NCBI GenBank assembly: GCA_963747005.1
Contig: CAVVDT010000015.1
Location: 334,212-398,211 of the forward strand
Length of the DNA: 64,000 nucleotides
DNA from: CAVVDT01 sp963747005
GTDB lineage: Bacteria; Pseudomonadota; Alphaproteobacteria; Rhizobiales; Aestuariivirgaceae
Direction: 5' to 3'
The position numbers were made by a program, and so were the translations under genes. This document shows positions 63,860 to 64,000 of the stretch, piece after piece. Each line of letters starts with the position of its first letter. Position 1 is the stretch's first letter. Below the pieces are notes generated by a model. It ran no database searches. It had not been told where the DNA came from and saw only the letters and a list, made by a program, of their open reading frames with translations.

Positions 63860-64000
63860 TCCCGGTACCGGCATCGACGAAGATGTGGCTGGCGGCCGGG
63901 ATCACAGACATGCGCAAAGGGTACAACGGGCTGTCGGCGCTGGCCGAGAAGGTGCTGAAGCAGGACTCGTACTCAGGCCGCCTGTTCGTGTTCCGTGGTC
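63856..64000 (+). CDS. tnpB: IS66 family protein TnpB, cut by window end
   Basis: The first 48 residues of TnpB (Orf2): STKMWLAAGITDMRKGYNGL followed by SALAEKVLKQD and GRLFVFRG are the family start. Complete proteins have about 115 residues. It follows tnpA with a four-base overlap, as in other IS66 elements. Confidence 0.9.
   Translation, partial: MIPVPASTKMWLAAGITDMRKGYNGLSALAEKVLKQDSYSGRLFVFRG

Larger units (their letters stand above)
63340..64000 (+). mobile_element. IS66-family insertion sequence, left part
   Basis: From about 63340, where the recombinase homology ends, to the window end lies an IS66-type element with tnpA and tnpB in the usual overlapping order. TnpC should follow beyond the window. 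The exact left inverted repeat could not be fixed; GTGGACACCGAG at 63350 is a possible element end, since GTGGACAC and GTGTCCGC are partly related. Confidence 0.7.

Noticed and set aside
1..64000. CRISPR arrays
   Set aside because: No regularly spaced identical repeats with unique spacers were seen; the RTX and REP repeats have other explanations.

Overview
The window looks like a high-GC alphaproteobacterial chromosome, most probably Hyphomicrobiales (Rhizobiales). The evidence is the protein types (an alphaproteobacterial branched-chain aminotransferase, a long dihydroorotase of the rhizobial type, a BacA/SbmA transporter, TRAP dicarboxylate genes), the tight four-base overlaps between genes and the REP-like palindromes. 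The genus cannot be named from the sequence.

From 0 to about 38.4 kb is ordinary chromosome. It holds lipid and amino-acid enzymes (cfa, ilvE); a minus-strand run ygfZ-tag-HD hydrolase-phosphatase-GFA; dihydroorotase and an AcuI-like reductase; small repair and house-cleaning enzymes (Nudix, SRAP); a response regulator; tsaC with an FAD oxidase and a GNAT; and a plus-strand operon (acyl-CoA dehydrogenase, SDR, HDAC-like deacetylase, xseB, tlyA, methyltransferase). Next come a minus-strand operon fabI-phosphatase-aroC-HAD-bacA, a plus run pdxH-SDR-metC, two class III aminotransferases, an amidase broken in a G run, an acyl-CoA ligase of the DmdB type, an MBL hydrolase, a GT4 glycosyltransferase, a TRAP transporter and an Asp/Glu racemase family protein. 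Homologues of DmdB, DmdC and AcuI occur in separate places, but nothing here proves DMSP use.

From 38.5 to 46.3 kb is surface chemistry: a secreted beta-propeller/RTX protein (frameshifted), then a sulfotransferase, GT2 glycosyltransferase, polysaccharide pyruvyl transferase, polysaccharide deacetylase and two methyltransferases, which together could decorate a surface glycan.

A tRNA-Pro 3' half with its terminator lies at about 46.8 kb, followed by a tyrosine integrase. This marks the left end of an integrated element that continues to the window end. The element carries three FkbM-type methyltransferases, remnants of an IS630 transposase and of a second integrase, an IS66 element at the right edge, and a putative S-layer/RTX secretion locus. 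The locus consists of a divergent XRE regulator, a protein of about 1,700 residues, SapC, a type I secretion ABC transporter and an HlyD adaptor, followed by a 30-residue membrane peptide too short for normal gene calling. Two FkbM genes about 70 percent identical by eye, in opposite orientation, flank this locus. The large protein, HlyD, XRE and the earlier RTX gene all need frame corrections, so either the system is decaying or the assembly has indels; this is the main uncertainty.
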